Below, piece after piece: positions 31,034 through 38,741 of a stretch of 42,367 bases of DNA. Position numbers and translations under genes: made by a program. The number at the start of each line of letters is the position of its first letter. Positions within the stretch are counted from its first letter, which is position 1. This DNA comes from an uncultured Eubacteriales bacterium (lineage in GTDB: Bacteria > Bacillota > Clostridia > Oscillospirales > Oscillospiraceae): contig USQL01000005.1 in assembly GCA_900556935.1 (NCBI GenBank), positions 1 through 42,367 on the forward strand, written 5' to 3'. The notes beneath the pieces are model-generated. The model ran no database searches and was not told where the DNA came from. It saw nothing but the letters and a program-made list of their open reading frames with translations.

Positions 31034-34000
31034 ATGAAAAGAAGTTTTGTACGCTTGCTGTCGGGACTTCTGGCAGCGGCCTTGGTAGTCGGCATTCCGG
31101 TTGCCATGCCTGTTGTTTCCCACGCGGAGGATGTAGAAGGCTACATCACCGCCGATGGCATTACCGCAAAGAGCATCTGTGACCACAAGATTGGCAGCCA
31201 GTACAGCACACTGAAGCAGTCGAACTTTGTGGCATCCACCTGCACCACCGGTGGATATCTGGAGTACACCTGCTACAACTGCGGGCAGAAGGTCTATGAG
31301 TATTACGGAATACAGGGCCACCTGTATAACGATGGGGAGGCCATTGAGGGCACTTCCAATAGAAAGTATACCTGCACCCGGGAGGGCTGCGGCAAGACCT
31401 TTATCGGTCTGATTGGCAACGGCTGGACAACGACCCACAACCACAATGGGGTGGAGGTCACGGTCCGTGCGGAGAAGCATGACCCGACCCATGCGGTAAA
31501 CGGCTACGGCTATACCAAGTATACCTGCTCTCTGGACGGCGAGAGCTGTGGCTTTGAGCAGTACGGCGATTACGTAGCGCCTCTGACACACACCTACGGT
31601 GCCTGGTCCTGGGAAGTGAAGCCCACCGAGTCCACCAATGGCTATGCGGTGCGGAGATGCACGGTTGACGGCTGCGGCGCTGTGGAGCGTATGAAGACCG
31701 ACGTGCTGGAAAGCAAGGCCAAGGTGGGCATGATCAACACCGATATGACCTTTGGCTATACCGATTCCTATGGCTCCAACGTTGCGATTGTCCTGGCAAA
31801 GGGTGCCAGATTCAACGTCGCGAACAAGCTTTTGAATGGCCGCTACGAGGCAACCTTCGGAAATGTAACCTGCTACGTCGACCCCCAGTTTGTGGACGAG
31901 GTCCGTCCCGAGGCGGGTGCTTATTCCACCGCTGAGCCCAATGTTCAGCTCTACATCCAGGTAAAAACCGACTGCCAGCTGGATGTGTATTCCGGAGTGA
32001 ATGCTACCAGCGCACCGCTGGAGACCAAGCCTGCGGGTACCGTCCTGTATGTCTACCAGACGAAGGAAAACGGCACTTGGGGCCGCATCAGCCGCACCCA
32101 GAACAAGTGGATTAAGCTGGACAGCAGTTTTATGGACATCATCAAGGCCTACGGTTTCGGTGAGGCGCTTGGAGATCTGGAAGGTACAGCTGTCCGCAAG
32201 CAGATTGATACTGGCTGGGTTATCAACACCGATATCCCTGTCTACAACAGCAAGAGCACCGGTGCCGCTACCGTCGGCACTCTGCCCAAGGGCACCGAAA
32301 TCAAGTTCTATTACCAGAACGTCAACGGCACTGCGCAGAGCCCCTTCAGCACCGAGGGCGGTGTTTCCTGGGGATACATCGACGCGGAGACCAGAGCCAG
32401 CCTGAATCTGACCGCTCCCGGCTATGTTGTCATGGACAACGTCAGCCTTGCCTCCGCTCCTAAGAAGGAGAACGGCGGCGACAATAGCAACAAGGGAGTT
32501 ATCGCCACCGGTATTGTCACCAGCTCCACCAACCTGCGGGTCCGGAAGGAGCCCCTGGTCAGCGTGCTGAACCAGATTGGCTCTCTGCCCACCGGCACCA
32601 AGCTGGAGTTCTATCAGATTGGCGATGCCAACGGGGCAACCTGGGGCAGAATCGACTATAAGGGCCAGGAGGGCTGGGTCTGCATGACCTATGTCCGGCT
32701 GACCTCCAACACCAACGGAACCTCCGGCAGCGGCAATACCACCACCGGCGCGGCAGCCAACGGCACCGTTGCCAACTGCTCCACCGCCGTTAACGTCCGC
32801 GATACCGGCTCCGTCAAGGGCCGCCTGGTCACCACCATCCGGGTAGGCACCCGTGTGGCCATTACCAAGCTGGAAAACGGCTGGGGCCTGGTAGACGGCA
32901 AGGGCTGGGTTTTCATGCAGTATGTGAAGCTGGATGCCGGTGCCGAGGATGCCATCAACAATCCCAATAAGGGCAACTCTGGCTCTTCCGCTTCCGGTGC
33001 CATCGCTACCTATACCAACGTCAAATCTTTGGGCGAGGTAAAGGCTGGTAAGACCGTGTATGTCTACAAGGATGCGGTTGCCAACGACAACTCGAAGCTC
33101 CTTACCTTGACGGCTGGCAACACCTTCGCCATTGTGGACCGGACCATTGTCAACAATGTTGTTTGGTATAAGACCACCATCGGTTCCGTTACCGGCTGGG
33201 TCCAGGGCACAGCGGAATCCGTTGGCCTGGTGGATTTGTCCGGCAGCGTCAGCGCGGGCAGCCTGAATGTCTACAGCAATGCAAGCCTGGATTCCAGCGT
33301 CAAGACGACCCTTCCTCAGGGCAGCCCTGTGAAGATTGTAGAACAAAAGACCGACGGCGTGTATGTCTGGGGCAAGGTGGAGACGGTCAACGGCTGGGTC
33401 CAGATGAACAATCTGGTTCTGGATGTGCCTACCTCCAATGTGGTTACCGGCAGCACCGTGGGCAAGACCCCCATCACCGGCAAAACGAACGGACAGACCA
33501 CTGTTTATAAGACTGCCAACGGCAATGACACGCAGATGACCCTGGGGGCTAACCGGACCCTGACCATTACCGACTGGTACCGCGCAAGCGACACAAGCGT
33601 TGTCAGAGGTAAGTTTACCGACGGCAGTGTTACCGGTTGGATCGATATGAGCTACCTGGATCAGGATCCTGTGACTGCTAAGGTCAATGTGGACGTGGTC
33701 AACTTCTACGAGAATGTTGGTGGCAAGCCTTCTACACAGAAGGTAACCGATATGAACCTGCGCCGCAATGCTTCTACCACTGTGGTAGAGCGGACCCTGA
33801 GTGTCGGCGGCGTTGTCTGGGGCCGTGTGGCAGCCAGAGCCAAGGACAACAGCTACAACTACTACTGGATCAACCTGGCCGGTACCGACCTGGGTACCTA
33901 CTCCCTGACCCCCGGCACTGCCACCACCACGCCCAGCACGGGCACGAATACCGGCACTACCGGCACTACCGGCACTACCGGTGCGACTGGTACCACCGGC

Positions 34001-34711
34001 ACTACGACCACCGCAACCGCCAAGGGCACCATTGTGAACGCAGCGGAAGTCAATGTCCGTTCCGGTGCCGGCGTGGGCAACGCCAAGGTCACTGCCCTGA
34101 AGCAGGGCACCGTCGTCACCGTCTACGAGCAGAAGACCGTGGACAATGCCCTCTGGGGCCGGATTGACCAGGGCTGGGTGGCCATGGCCTACGTGGACCT
34201 GAGCGCCAAGGCCGGTACCGGCGCTACCGGTACCGTGGCTGGCGGCACCCTGTCCGGCAACACCATTCTCACCTCCGTTCCCTCCGGTGCCATCGGTGTG
34301 GGCTTCGTCAATATCAAGAATCTGGCCGTCCGCAACGGCGCGGGCCTGGGCTACAACCAGACCGGCACCCTGCCCCTGTACACCAACGTGGTTATCTATG
34401 AGCACGTTCTGAAGGACGGCATGATTTGGGGCCGCTGTGACAAGGGCTGGATTTGCACCAGCTACGTCACCTACACCGGCGCTTCCGTCACCGGTTCCGG
34501 CACGGCCGGTACCATTGCCCGCTGCTTCTACACTGCCAACGTCCGGTCTTCCGCCGGTGTGGGCAATGCGCTGGTCGCCAAGATTATGGTGAACTCCCGT
34601 GTAGAAATTCTGGAGCAGACCACCTACAGCGGCGAAACCTGGGGCCGCACCAGCCTGGGCTGGGTCAACATGCAGTATGTGCTTGCTGACGGAACCGTCC
34701 CCACTCCCTAA
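31034..34711 (+). CDS. Large secreted multi-SH3b protein with Cys-rich repeats
   Basis: 1225 residues; ATG 31034 is nine bases after GGAGG, better than earlier in-frame codons. Signal peptide (1-33, ending VSHAE). Residues about 45-225 hold three Cys-pair repeats of the pattern CTTGGYLEYTCYNCG / YTCTREGCG / YTCSLDGESCG, as seen in surface proteins of gut Clostridia. From 230 to the end there are some ten SH3b-like modules, at least five of them clear (NLRVRKEPLV...GWVCMTYVRL; AVNVRDTGS...GWVFMQYVKL; EVNVRSGAG...GWVAMAYVDL; LAVRNGAGLG...GWICTSYVTY; ANVRSSAGVG...GWVNMQYVLA). A Gly-Thr-Thr linker lies near 975-995. No catalytic domain is visible; a wall-binding or structural role is likely. Confidence 0.85.
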   Translation: MKRSFVRLLSGLLAAALVVGIPVAMPVVSHAEDVEGYITADGITAKSICDHKIGSQYSTLKQSNFVASTCTTGGYLEYTCYNCGQKVYEYYGIQGHLYNDGEAIEGTSNRKYTCTREGCGKTFIGLIGNGWTTTHNHNGVEVTVRAEKHDPTHAVNGYGYTKYTCSLDGESCGFEQYGDYVAPLTHTYGAWSWEVKPTESTNGYAVRRCTVDGCGAVERMKTDVLESKAKVGMINTDMTFGYTDSYGSNVAIVLAKGARFNVANKLLNGRYEATFGNVTCYVDPQFVDEVRPEAGAYSTAEPNVQLYIQVKTDCQLDVYSGVNATSAPLETKPAGTVLYVYQTKENGTWGRISRTQNKWIKLDSSFMDIIKAYGFGEALGDLEGTAVRKQIDTGWVINTDIPVYNSKSTGAATVGTLPKGTEIKFYYQNVNGTAQSPFSTEGGVSWGYIDAETRASLNLTAPGYVVMDNVSLASAPKKENGGDNSNKGVIATGIVTSSTNLRVRKEPLVSVLNQIGSLPTGTKLEFYQIGDANGATWGRIDYKGQEGWVCMTYVRLTSNTNGTSGSGNTTTGAAANGTVANCSTAVNVRDTGSVKGRLVTTIRVGTRVAITKLENGWGLVDGKGWVFMQYVKLDAGAEDAINNPNKGNSGSSASGAIATYTNVKSLGEVKAGKTVYVYKDAVANDNSKLLTLTAGNTFAIVDRTIVNNVVWYKTTIGSVTGWVQGTAESVGLVDLSGSVSAGSLNVYSNASLDSSVKTTLPQGSPVKIVEQKTDGVYVWGKVETVNGWVQMNNLVLDVPTSNVVTGSTVGKTPITGKTNGQTTVYKTANGNDTQMTLGANRTLTITDWYRASDTSVVRGKFTDGSVTGWIDMSYLDQDPVTAKVNVDVVNFYENVGGKPSTQKVTDMNLRRNASTTVVERTLSVGGVVWGRVAARAKDNSYNYYWINLAGTDLGTYSLTPGTATTTPSTGTNTGTTGTTGTTGATGTTGTTTTATAKGTIVNAAEVNVRSGAGVGNAKVTALKQGTVVTVYEQKTVDNALWGRIDQGWVAMAYVDLSAKAGTGATGTVAGGTLSGNTILTSVPSGAIGVGFVNIKNLAVRNGAGLGYNQTGTLPLYTNVVIYEHVLKDGMIWGRCDKGWICTSYVTYTGASVTGSGTAGTIARCFYTANVRSSAGVGNALVAKIMVNSRVEILEQTTYSGETWGRTSLGWVNMQYVLADGTVPTP
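33950..34003 (+). repeat. 9-bp tandem repeat in SH3b protein linker
   Basis: Three exact ACCGGCACT units (33950-33976) followed by degenerate copies to 34003 encode a Thr-Gly-Thr linker. Copy number could vary between strains. Confidence 0.85.
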
Positions 34712-34736
34712 GAGTCCAATCCTTTCCATTCCATTT

Positions 34737-34780
34737 GCCGGCGCGCCGAAAGGCGCGTCGGCACCATTTTTTTGCGGTTT
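34737..34780 (+). terminator. Strong terminator after SH3b genes
   Basis: GCCGGCGCGCC (34737-34747) pairs with GGCGCGTCGGC around a GAAA tetraloop, one G-U pair, then TTTTTTT. Confidence 0.92.
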
Positions 34781-34823
34781 TCAAAGAATTTTGGAAAATC
34801 CTATAGCAATGTAGGGAAAACTG

Positions 34824-34832
34824 TGCTAGAAT
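34824..34832 (+). promoter_or_regulatory. Extended -10 promoter for GH42-like-thyA operon
   Basis: TGCTAGAAT; TAGAAT at 34827-34832. The -35 (TAGCAA at 17 bases) is weak. Confidence 0.55.
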
Positions 34833-34882
34833 GTAGCGCGGAATTCTTTTCATTATTCTTTGAACAATCGGGAGCTGAGCAT

Positions 34883-36433
34883 ATGGAGCAGTCCGGACTG
34901 CATTTCGGTGCGGCATATTATATAGATGGGGTTTCCCTGGGGGAAATCCGGGCGGATTTGGAAGCAATGGTCCGGGCGGGTATGAATTTGGTCCGCCTGG
35001 GGGCAAAACACTGGGAGGAGAGCACCCTGCGGGCTCTGCCCGGTGTGCTGGCCCTGTGCCGGGAGCTGGGGCTTATGTCGGTTCTGGCCCTGCCGGAGCT
35101 TCCGGAGGAGACGCTGGACATCCTGGAACAGGCCGATGCCGATGCCTTTCAGGTGACGGCCAATGCCCCCTGGACCGGGCGGCAGCTGGAACGCCTGCAG
35201 GGGAAAAGAACAGTGGTAAAGACGGAGCTTGTCAGCGCCGCGAATCCCTTCGGGGCGGCGGGGAAGAACATGCTGGGCTGCGGCATTTTCCACGAGGCGG
35301 GCCTGAAAAATACGGGCTCGGAGCTGAATTTTCAGGCGGATCTGGCGCGGGCCGCGGCGAAGGACAATTTCTGGGTGCTGGAAACCCAGAGCCAGGGGGC
35401 GCTGGGCCAGCTGCCCTACCCGGGCCAGCTGCGTCTGGCGGCGTTTCACCATGTAGCCTCCGGGGCCGGGTGCGTCTGCTATTGGCCCTGGAATTCGGAA
35501 ACCTCCGCCGGGACCGACTGGCAGGGCATCATCGGCTACGATGGGCAGCCCGGGCGGGCCTACCGGGAAATCAGCCAGATTGGCCGGGAATTTTCTATGC
35601 TGGAAACCCATCTGGCGGGGCTTACCAAGCGCAGCCGCATCGGCATTCTGGTCAGCCCCCGCAGTGCCCGGCTCATGCCCAAGATTGGGGGCAAGGGCTA
35701 TGATGACTATCTCAAATGGGTCTGCGACAGCTTTTACCGGCTGAACATCGAGGTGGAGCTGGTGGAGGACAAAAGCCGGGATTTTTCCCGTTTTGCTCTT
35801 TTGGTAACCCCCTGCCTCTACAGCGCCGGAAAGGAACTGACGGAGGCCATTCGGGATTATGTGGCCCGGGGCGGATGCCTGCTTTCCACCTTCCGCAGCT
35901 TTTTTGCGGATGAGGAGGGCAATCTGTGCCGTCAGCTTCGGCCCTGCGGCATGACGGATGTGTTCAGTATGCACTACTCGGAGTTTACCGTCCCGGAGGA
36001 GGTCTGTCTTCCGGAGTACATGGCGGAGGTCTCGGAGTTTATGGAGCTTTTGCGGCTGGACGAGGCCATGGGCCTGGCCATTTACGACAGCCCCGCCTGG
36101 CGTGGGGTTCCTGCGGCCTGTTGCAGCCGGTTTGGCAAGGGGCAGGCGGCCTATTTTGGCTGCTACAGCGAGGAGGGCTTCGAGCCCATTTTGCTGCGTC
36201 TTCTGGCTATGTGGCACATTCCCGTGCCGGAAACCGCCTGGCCTGTGGTCCAGAAGCGGGGCATCAACCGTGACGGCAAAAACCTCACCTTCCTTTTGCA
36301 CTACAGCCCCGCCTCCCGGGTGATTCCCAGCCCGGCTACAGGCGTAGAGCTGTTCTCAGGCAGGCACTTAGACGAGGGCGAGCCCTTGGAGCTGAAAGGC
36401 TGGGACGTTAAGATTTTGGAGGGAGACTTATGA
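34883..36433 (+). CDS. Degenerate GH42-like (beta-galactosidase family) protein
   Basis: 516 residues; ATG 34883 after GGGAG. The N-terminal barrel part is short: GAAYYIDGVSLGEIRADLEAMVRAGMNLVRLGAKHWEES aligns with the start of GH42 enzymes, and DNFWVLETQSQGALGQLPYPGQLRLAAFHHVASGAGCVCYWPW with the nucleophile region (candidate Glu167). Where GH42 has W-Q-x-D-N-E (acid/base Glu), this protein has FQVTANA (89-95), so that Glu is absent. The barrel (about 230 residues) is well under the usual size. The C-terminal trimerisation-like domain (about 265-410) and a small beta domain follow. It may be inactive or act differently. The stop overlaps thyA (ATGA), so it is tied to folate/thymidylate genes. 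Confidence 0.7.
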   Translation: MEQSGLHFGAAYYIDGVSLGEIRADLEAMVRAGMNLVRLGAKHWEESTLRALPGVLALCRELGLMSVLALPELPEETLDILEQADADAFQVTANAPWTGRQLERLQGKRTVVKTELVSAANPFGAAGKNMLGCGIFHEAGLKNTGSELNFQADLARAAAKDNFWVLETQSQGALGQLPYPGQLRLAAFHHVASGAGCVCYWPWNSETSAGTDWQGIIGYDGQPGRAYREISQIGREFSMLETHLAGLTKRSRIGILVSPRSARLMPKIGGKGYDDYLKWVCDSFYRLNIEVELVEDKSRDFSRFALLVTPCLYSAGKELTEAIRDYVARGGCLLSTFRSFFADEEGNLCRQLRPCGMTDVFSMHYSEFTVPEEVCLPEYMAEVSEFMELLRLDEAMGLAIYDSPAWRGVPAACCSRFGKGQAAYFGCYSEEGFEPILLRLLAMWHIPVPETAWPVVQKRGINRDGKNLTFLLHYSPASRVIPSPATGVELFSGRHLDEGEPLELKGWDVKILEGDL

Positions 36434-37260
36434 GCAGAGCAGACGAGCTATACAAGGAAACCTGCCGGGATATTCTGGAAAACGGCTTTTCCGATGAAAA
36501 TCTGGCCGTCCGCCCCCACTGGGCAGACGGCACCCCGGCCCACACTGTCAAAAAATTCGGCGTGGTCAACCGGTACGACCTTTCCAGGGAATTCCCCATT
36601 ATGACCCTGCGCAGAACCTACTGGAAAAGCGCGGTGGATGAGCTGCTGTGGATTTGGCAGAAAAAATCCAACCGCATTGCGGACCTGGGCAGCCACGTCT
36701 GGGACGAGTGGGCGGGGCCCGACGGCACCATCGGCAAGGCCTATGGCTATCAGTTGGGCATCAAGCACCGGTACAAAGAGGGCATGTTCGACCAGGTGGA
36801 CAGAGTTTTGTACGATTTGAAGAACAACCCGGCTTCCCGGCGGATTCTCACCAATATCTATAATTTTGAAGACCTGCACGAGATGAACCTGTACCCCTGC
36901 GCATACTCCATGACCTTCAATGTCACAGGGGACACTCTAAACGCTATCCTCAACCAGCGCAGCCAGGATATGCTCACGGCCAACAACTGGAATGTGGTGC
37001 AGTACGCAGTGCTGACCCATATGTTTGCTCAGGTCTCCGGGCTGAAGGTCGGGGAGCTGGTCCATGTGATTGCGGACTGCCATATCTACGACAGGCACAT
37101 CCCCGCGGTAAAGGCCATGCTGGAACGGGAGGGGTATGAAGCCCCCAAATTTACCGTGGATGAGAGCATTACGGATTTCTATGCCTTCACCAAGGATTCC
37201 TTCCACCTGGAAAACTACCAATACCATCCCTTCGATTTTGAAATTCCTATGGCGATTTGA
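36430..37260 (+). CDS. thyA: Thymidylate synthase
   Basis: 276 residues; ATG 36430 behind GGAGG, overlapping the upstream stop. Catalytic Cys157 lies in MNLYPCAYSM (in most ThyA enzymes the motif is L(A/P)PCH, so the following residue is Ala instead of His). Conserved blocks RRTYWKSAVDELLW, LGSHVWDEWA, GKAYGYQLG, SQDMLTANNWNVVQYA and HVIADCHIYDRHIP are present. It makes dTMP from dUMP with methylenetetrahydrofolate, which becomes dihydrofolate, used by the reductase encoded nine bases downstream. Confidence 0.95.
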   Translation: MSRADELYKETCRDILENGFSDENLAVRPHWADGTPAHTVKKFGVVNRYDLSREFPIMTLRRTYWKSAVDELLWIWQKKSNRIADLGSHVWDEWAGPDGTIGKAYGYQLGIKHRYKEGMFDQVDRVLYDLKNNPASRRILTNIYNFEDLHEMNLYPCAYSMTFNVTGDTLNAILNQRSQDMLTANNWNVVQYAVLTHMFAQVSGLKVGELVHVIADCHIYDRHIPAVKAMLEREGYEAPKFTVDESITDFYAFTKDSFHLENYQYHPFDFEIPMAI

Positions 37261-37269
37261 GGATTGGGT

Positions 37270-37749
37270 ATGGAACTGATTGTTGCGGTTTACGAGGACT
37301 GGGGCATCGGAAAAGACGGCACCCAGCCCATTGCCCTGAAAGCGGACCGGAAATTCTTCCGGGAGACCACCAGGGGCGCTGCCGTCATCGCGGGTCGGCG
37401 GACGGTGGAGGATTTTCCCGGAAAGCAGCCCCTGCCCGGGCGGGAAAACATTCTTTTAACCCGGCAAAAAGGCAATTTCCCCGGCTTCACCCTTTGCGGC
37501 AGCGTGGAGGAGGTCCTGGAAAAGACAAAAAATACCCCCCGGGCCATGGTCATTGGCGGGGGGAGTGTATACCGTCAGCTACTTCCGTACTGCGATAGGG
37601 CCTATGTCACCAGGCTTTTTACAACGGTTCCCTGTGATACCTGGTTTCCCAACCTGGAGGAGGACCCCGCCTGGGATGCGCCGGAAGTGCTTCACTCCGG
37701 CGAGGAAGCGGGCATCCGGTATGAGATGCTGCTGTATCGGAGAAAATAA
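37270..37749 (+). CDS. folA: Dihydrofolate reductase
   Basis: 159 residues; ATG 37270, seven bases after GAGG, is preferred over a TTG at 37264. The order IVAVYEDWGIGKDG, ALKADRKFFRETTRGAAVIAGRRTVEDFPG, PLPGRENILLTR and AMVIGGGSVYRQLLPYCDRAYVTRL is that of FolA. The substrate-binding acid is in KADRKFF. The loop before it is unusual (TQPIA where most have LPW), so folate and antifolate contacts may differ. It recycles the dihydrofolate made by thymidylate synthase. Confidence 0.92.
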   Translation: MELIVAVYEDWGIGKDGTQPIALKADRKFFRETTRGAAVIAGRRTVEDFPGKQPLPGRENILLTRQKGNFPGFTLCGSVEEVLEKTKNTPRAMVIGGGSVYRQLLPYCDRAYVTRLFTTVPCDTWFPNLEEDPAWDAPEVLHSGEEAGIRYEMLLYRRK

Positions 37750-37797
37750 AAAGTGCCATTGCGTCCCCGAAAAGTGAGAGCGCAATGGCTTTTTTGC
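37746..37797. terminator. Bidirectional terminator with CATTGC core
   Basis: GCCATTGCG (37755-37763) pairs with CGCAATGGC (37781-37789); A-run on the left, TTTTTT on the right. It separates the convergent folA and phospholipase-like genes. Confidence 0.85.
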
Positions 37798-37801
37798 TGG
37801 A

Positions 37802-38365
37802 TTAAACCACTGCCCGGGCGTGCTTTTTGGAGAGCATCCTGGCCACACAGCAGGTGACGGAGAAGGCGAACACCGCGTCCCGTAAGATATCCGGCTCCTT
37901 TTTCAGGTATTCTCTGTGGTTTTCCTGAATGGTGTCCATTACGGAGGAAGCGCCGGGTTTCTGAGCGGGGTGATTGTGGGATTTCAGGAAATTCAGAAAA
38001 TAGTTCTGCAGCTCCGCCTCATACACCTTGTGCTCATGCAAATCCGTGGGGAAGCTGGCGTTGTGGGCGTATGTAAAAGCATCGGTTGTATAGTGAATGA
38101 GTTTCCCGGCGGTGTAGTAGTCGAAGAATCCCCACTGGGGCTTGCTTTCCAGACGGTGGGCAATGCGGGCCATGAATTTTTTCGCGTTCTCAAAATTGTG
38201 CCCCCGGAGCCACTGGGCCCGGATGGAGCCCTTCAGATAGGTGGCGGGGTTGCGGTCCGGTTCAATGCAGCCAAGGAGAAAAGCCCTGCGGTACAGAGGC
38301 GGAATTTCAGGAAAATAGGTGCTGGCAAGGTAGCTTCCCAGCTGACGGTGACTTTTTCCGCGCAT
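37802..38365 (-). CDS. Zinc-dependent phospholipase C-like protein
   Basis: 187 residues on the minus strand; ATG 38365 behind AAGGAG. It matches the short zinc phospholipase C / S1-P1 nuclease-like family (PF00882): SHRQLGSYLAS near the start, GCIEPDRNPATYLKG, RGHNFENAKKFM, YYTAGKLIHYTTDAFTYAHNASFPTDLHEHKVYE with the His/Asp zinc ligands, and no signal peptide. The lack of a signal suggests a cytoplasmic protein, as is common for this family in Clostridia. Function is not known. Confidence 0.8.
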   Translation of the reverse strand: MRGKSHRQLGSYLASTYFPEIPPLYRRAFLLGCIEPDRNPATYLKGSIRAQWLRGHNFENAKKFMARIAHRLESKPQWGFFDYYTAGKLIHYTTDAFTYAHNASFPTDLHEHKVYEAELQNYFLNFLKSHNHPAQKPGASSVMDTIQENHREYLKKEPDILRDAVFAFSVTCCVARMLSKKHARAVV

Positions 38366-38397
38366 AACGGTCTCCTTTTTTCTTTTGGAATGTCCCT

Positions 38398-38406
38398 ATT
38401 ATAGCA
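38398..38406 (-). promoter_or_regulatory. Promoter of phospholipase-like gene
   Basis: Minus strand: extended -10 TGCTATAAT; the -35 is weak. Confidence 0.6.
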
Positions 38407-38457
38407 CAAAAGCATTTGAAAGTGTGAACAACAAAGTATTATCTTTTCTTTAAGATA

Positions 38458-38488
38458 TCGGTATATTTCACGGAAAATTTTCGGTATA
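38458..38488 (+). repeat. Direct repeat TCGGTATA, two copies
   Basis: TCGGTATA occurs at 38458-38465 and 38481-38488, and TACCGA (its core, inverted) at 38563-38568 just before the small ORF. Between the divergent genes this may be a regulator site. Confidence 0.5.
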
Positions 38489-38525
38489 CTTCCACCGTTT
38501 GCGTTCTTTCGACGCGGTTACGGCT

Positions 38526-38531
38526 TATAAT
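38526..38531 (+). promoter_or_regulatory. Promoter of small membrane peptide gene
   Basis: Perfect TATAAT, about 40 bases before the start codon; the -35 (TTCTTT, 16 bases upstream) is poor. Confidence 0.5.
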
Positions 38532-38569
38532 GGGCTTAGATTCCGAAAAAAGAAGGGAGAAATACCGAT

Positions 38570-38662
38570 ATGAAAGAGCTTCTGTATGAATTTGCCACAT
38601 TGCTGATGGCGACGGTCCAGGCCGCGGGACTGGTATGGATCAGTACGGTGTTTGTTCGATAG
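38570..38662 (+). CDS. 30-residue hydrophobic peptide
   Basis: ATG 38570 follows AAGGGAG at a good distance and encodes MKELLYEFATLLMATVQAAG then LVWISTVFVR, a single likely membrane helix. A -10 box lies in front. The ribosome site, promoter and fitting hydrophobicity together make it a plausible real gene despite its size. It precedes murC and would be on the read-through transcript whose folding may hide the murC ribosome site. I know no family for it. Confidence 0.6.
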   Translation: MKELLYEFATLLMATVQAAGLVWISTVFVR

Positions 38663-38672
38663 AAATTTCTTG

Positions 38673-38701
38673 TTGTAAAAATCCTCCGGGCGTTGTATAA
38701 T
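38673..38701 (+). promoter_or_regulatory. Promoter of murC-ddl operon
   Basis: TTGTAA (38673-38678), 17 bases, perfect TATAAT (38696-38701) with a TG extension. The expected transcript starts near 38708. Confidence 0.75.
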
Positions 38702-38735
38702 GAAAAGAGTAAGTTATTTTTCTCGTTCGGAGGAT
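38681..38735 (+). promoter_or_regulatory. Inverted repeat masking murC ribosome site
   Basis: 38681-38692 (ATCCTCCGGGCG) pairs with 38724-38735 (CGTTCGGAGGAT) over twelve continuous positions, two of them G-U. The right arm is the murC ribosome site. The left arm lies upstream of the murC transcript start, so only longer transcripts from the small-peptide promoter would fold this way. Confidence 0.6.
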
Positions 38736-38741
38736 AGATAC

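Noticed and set aside
30959..34729. Minus-strand open frame of more than 1200 codons opposite the SH3b protein
   Set aside because: It mirrors the repeats of the plus-strand gene, which has a signal peptide, a ribosome site and known modules.
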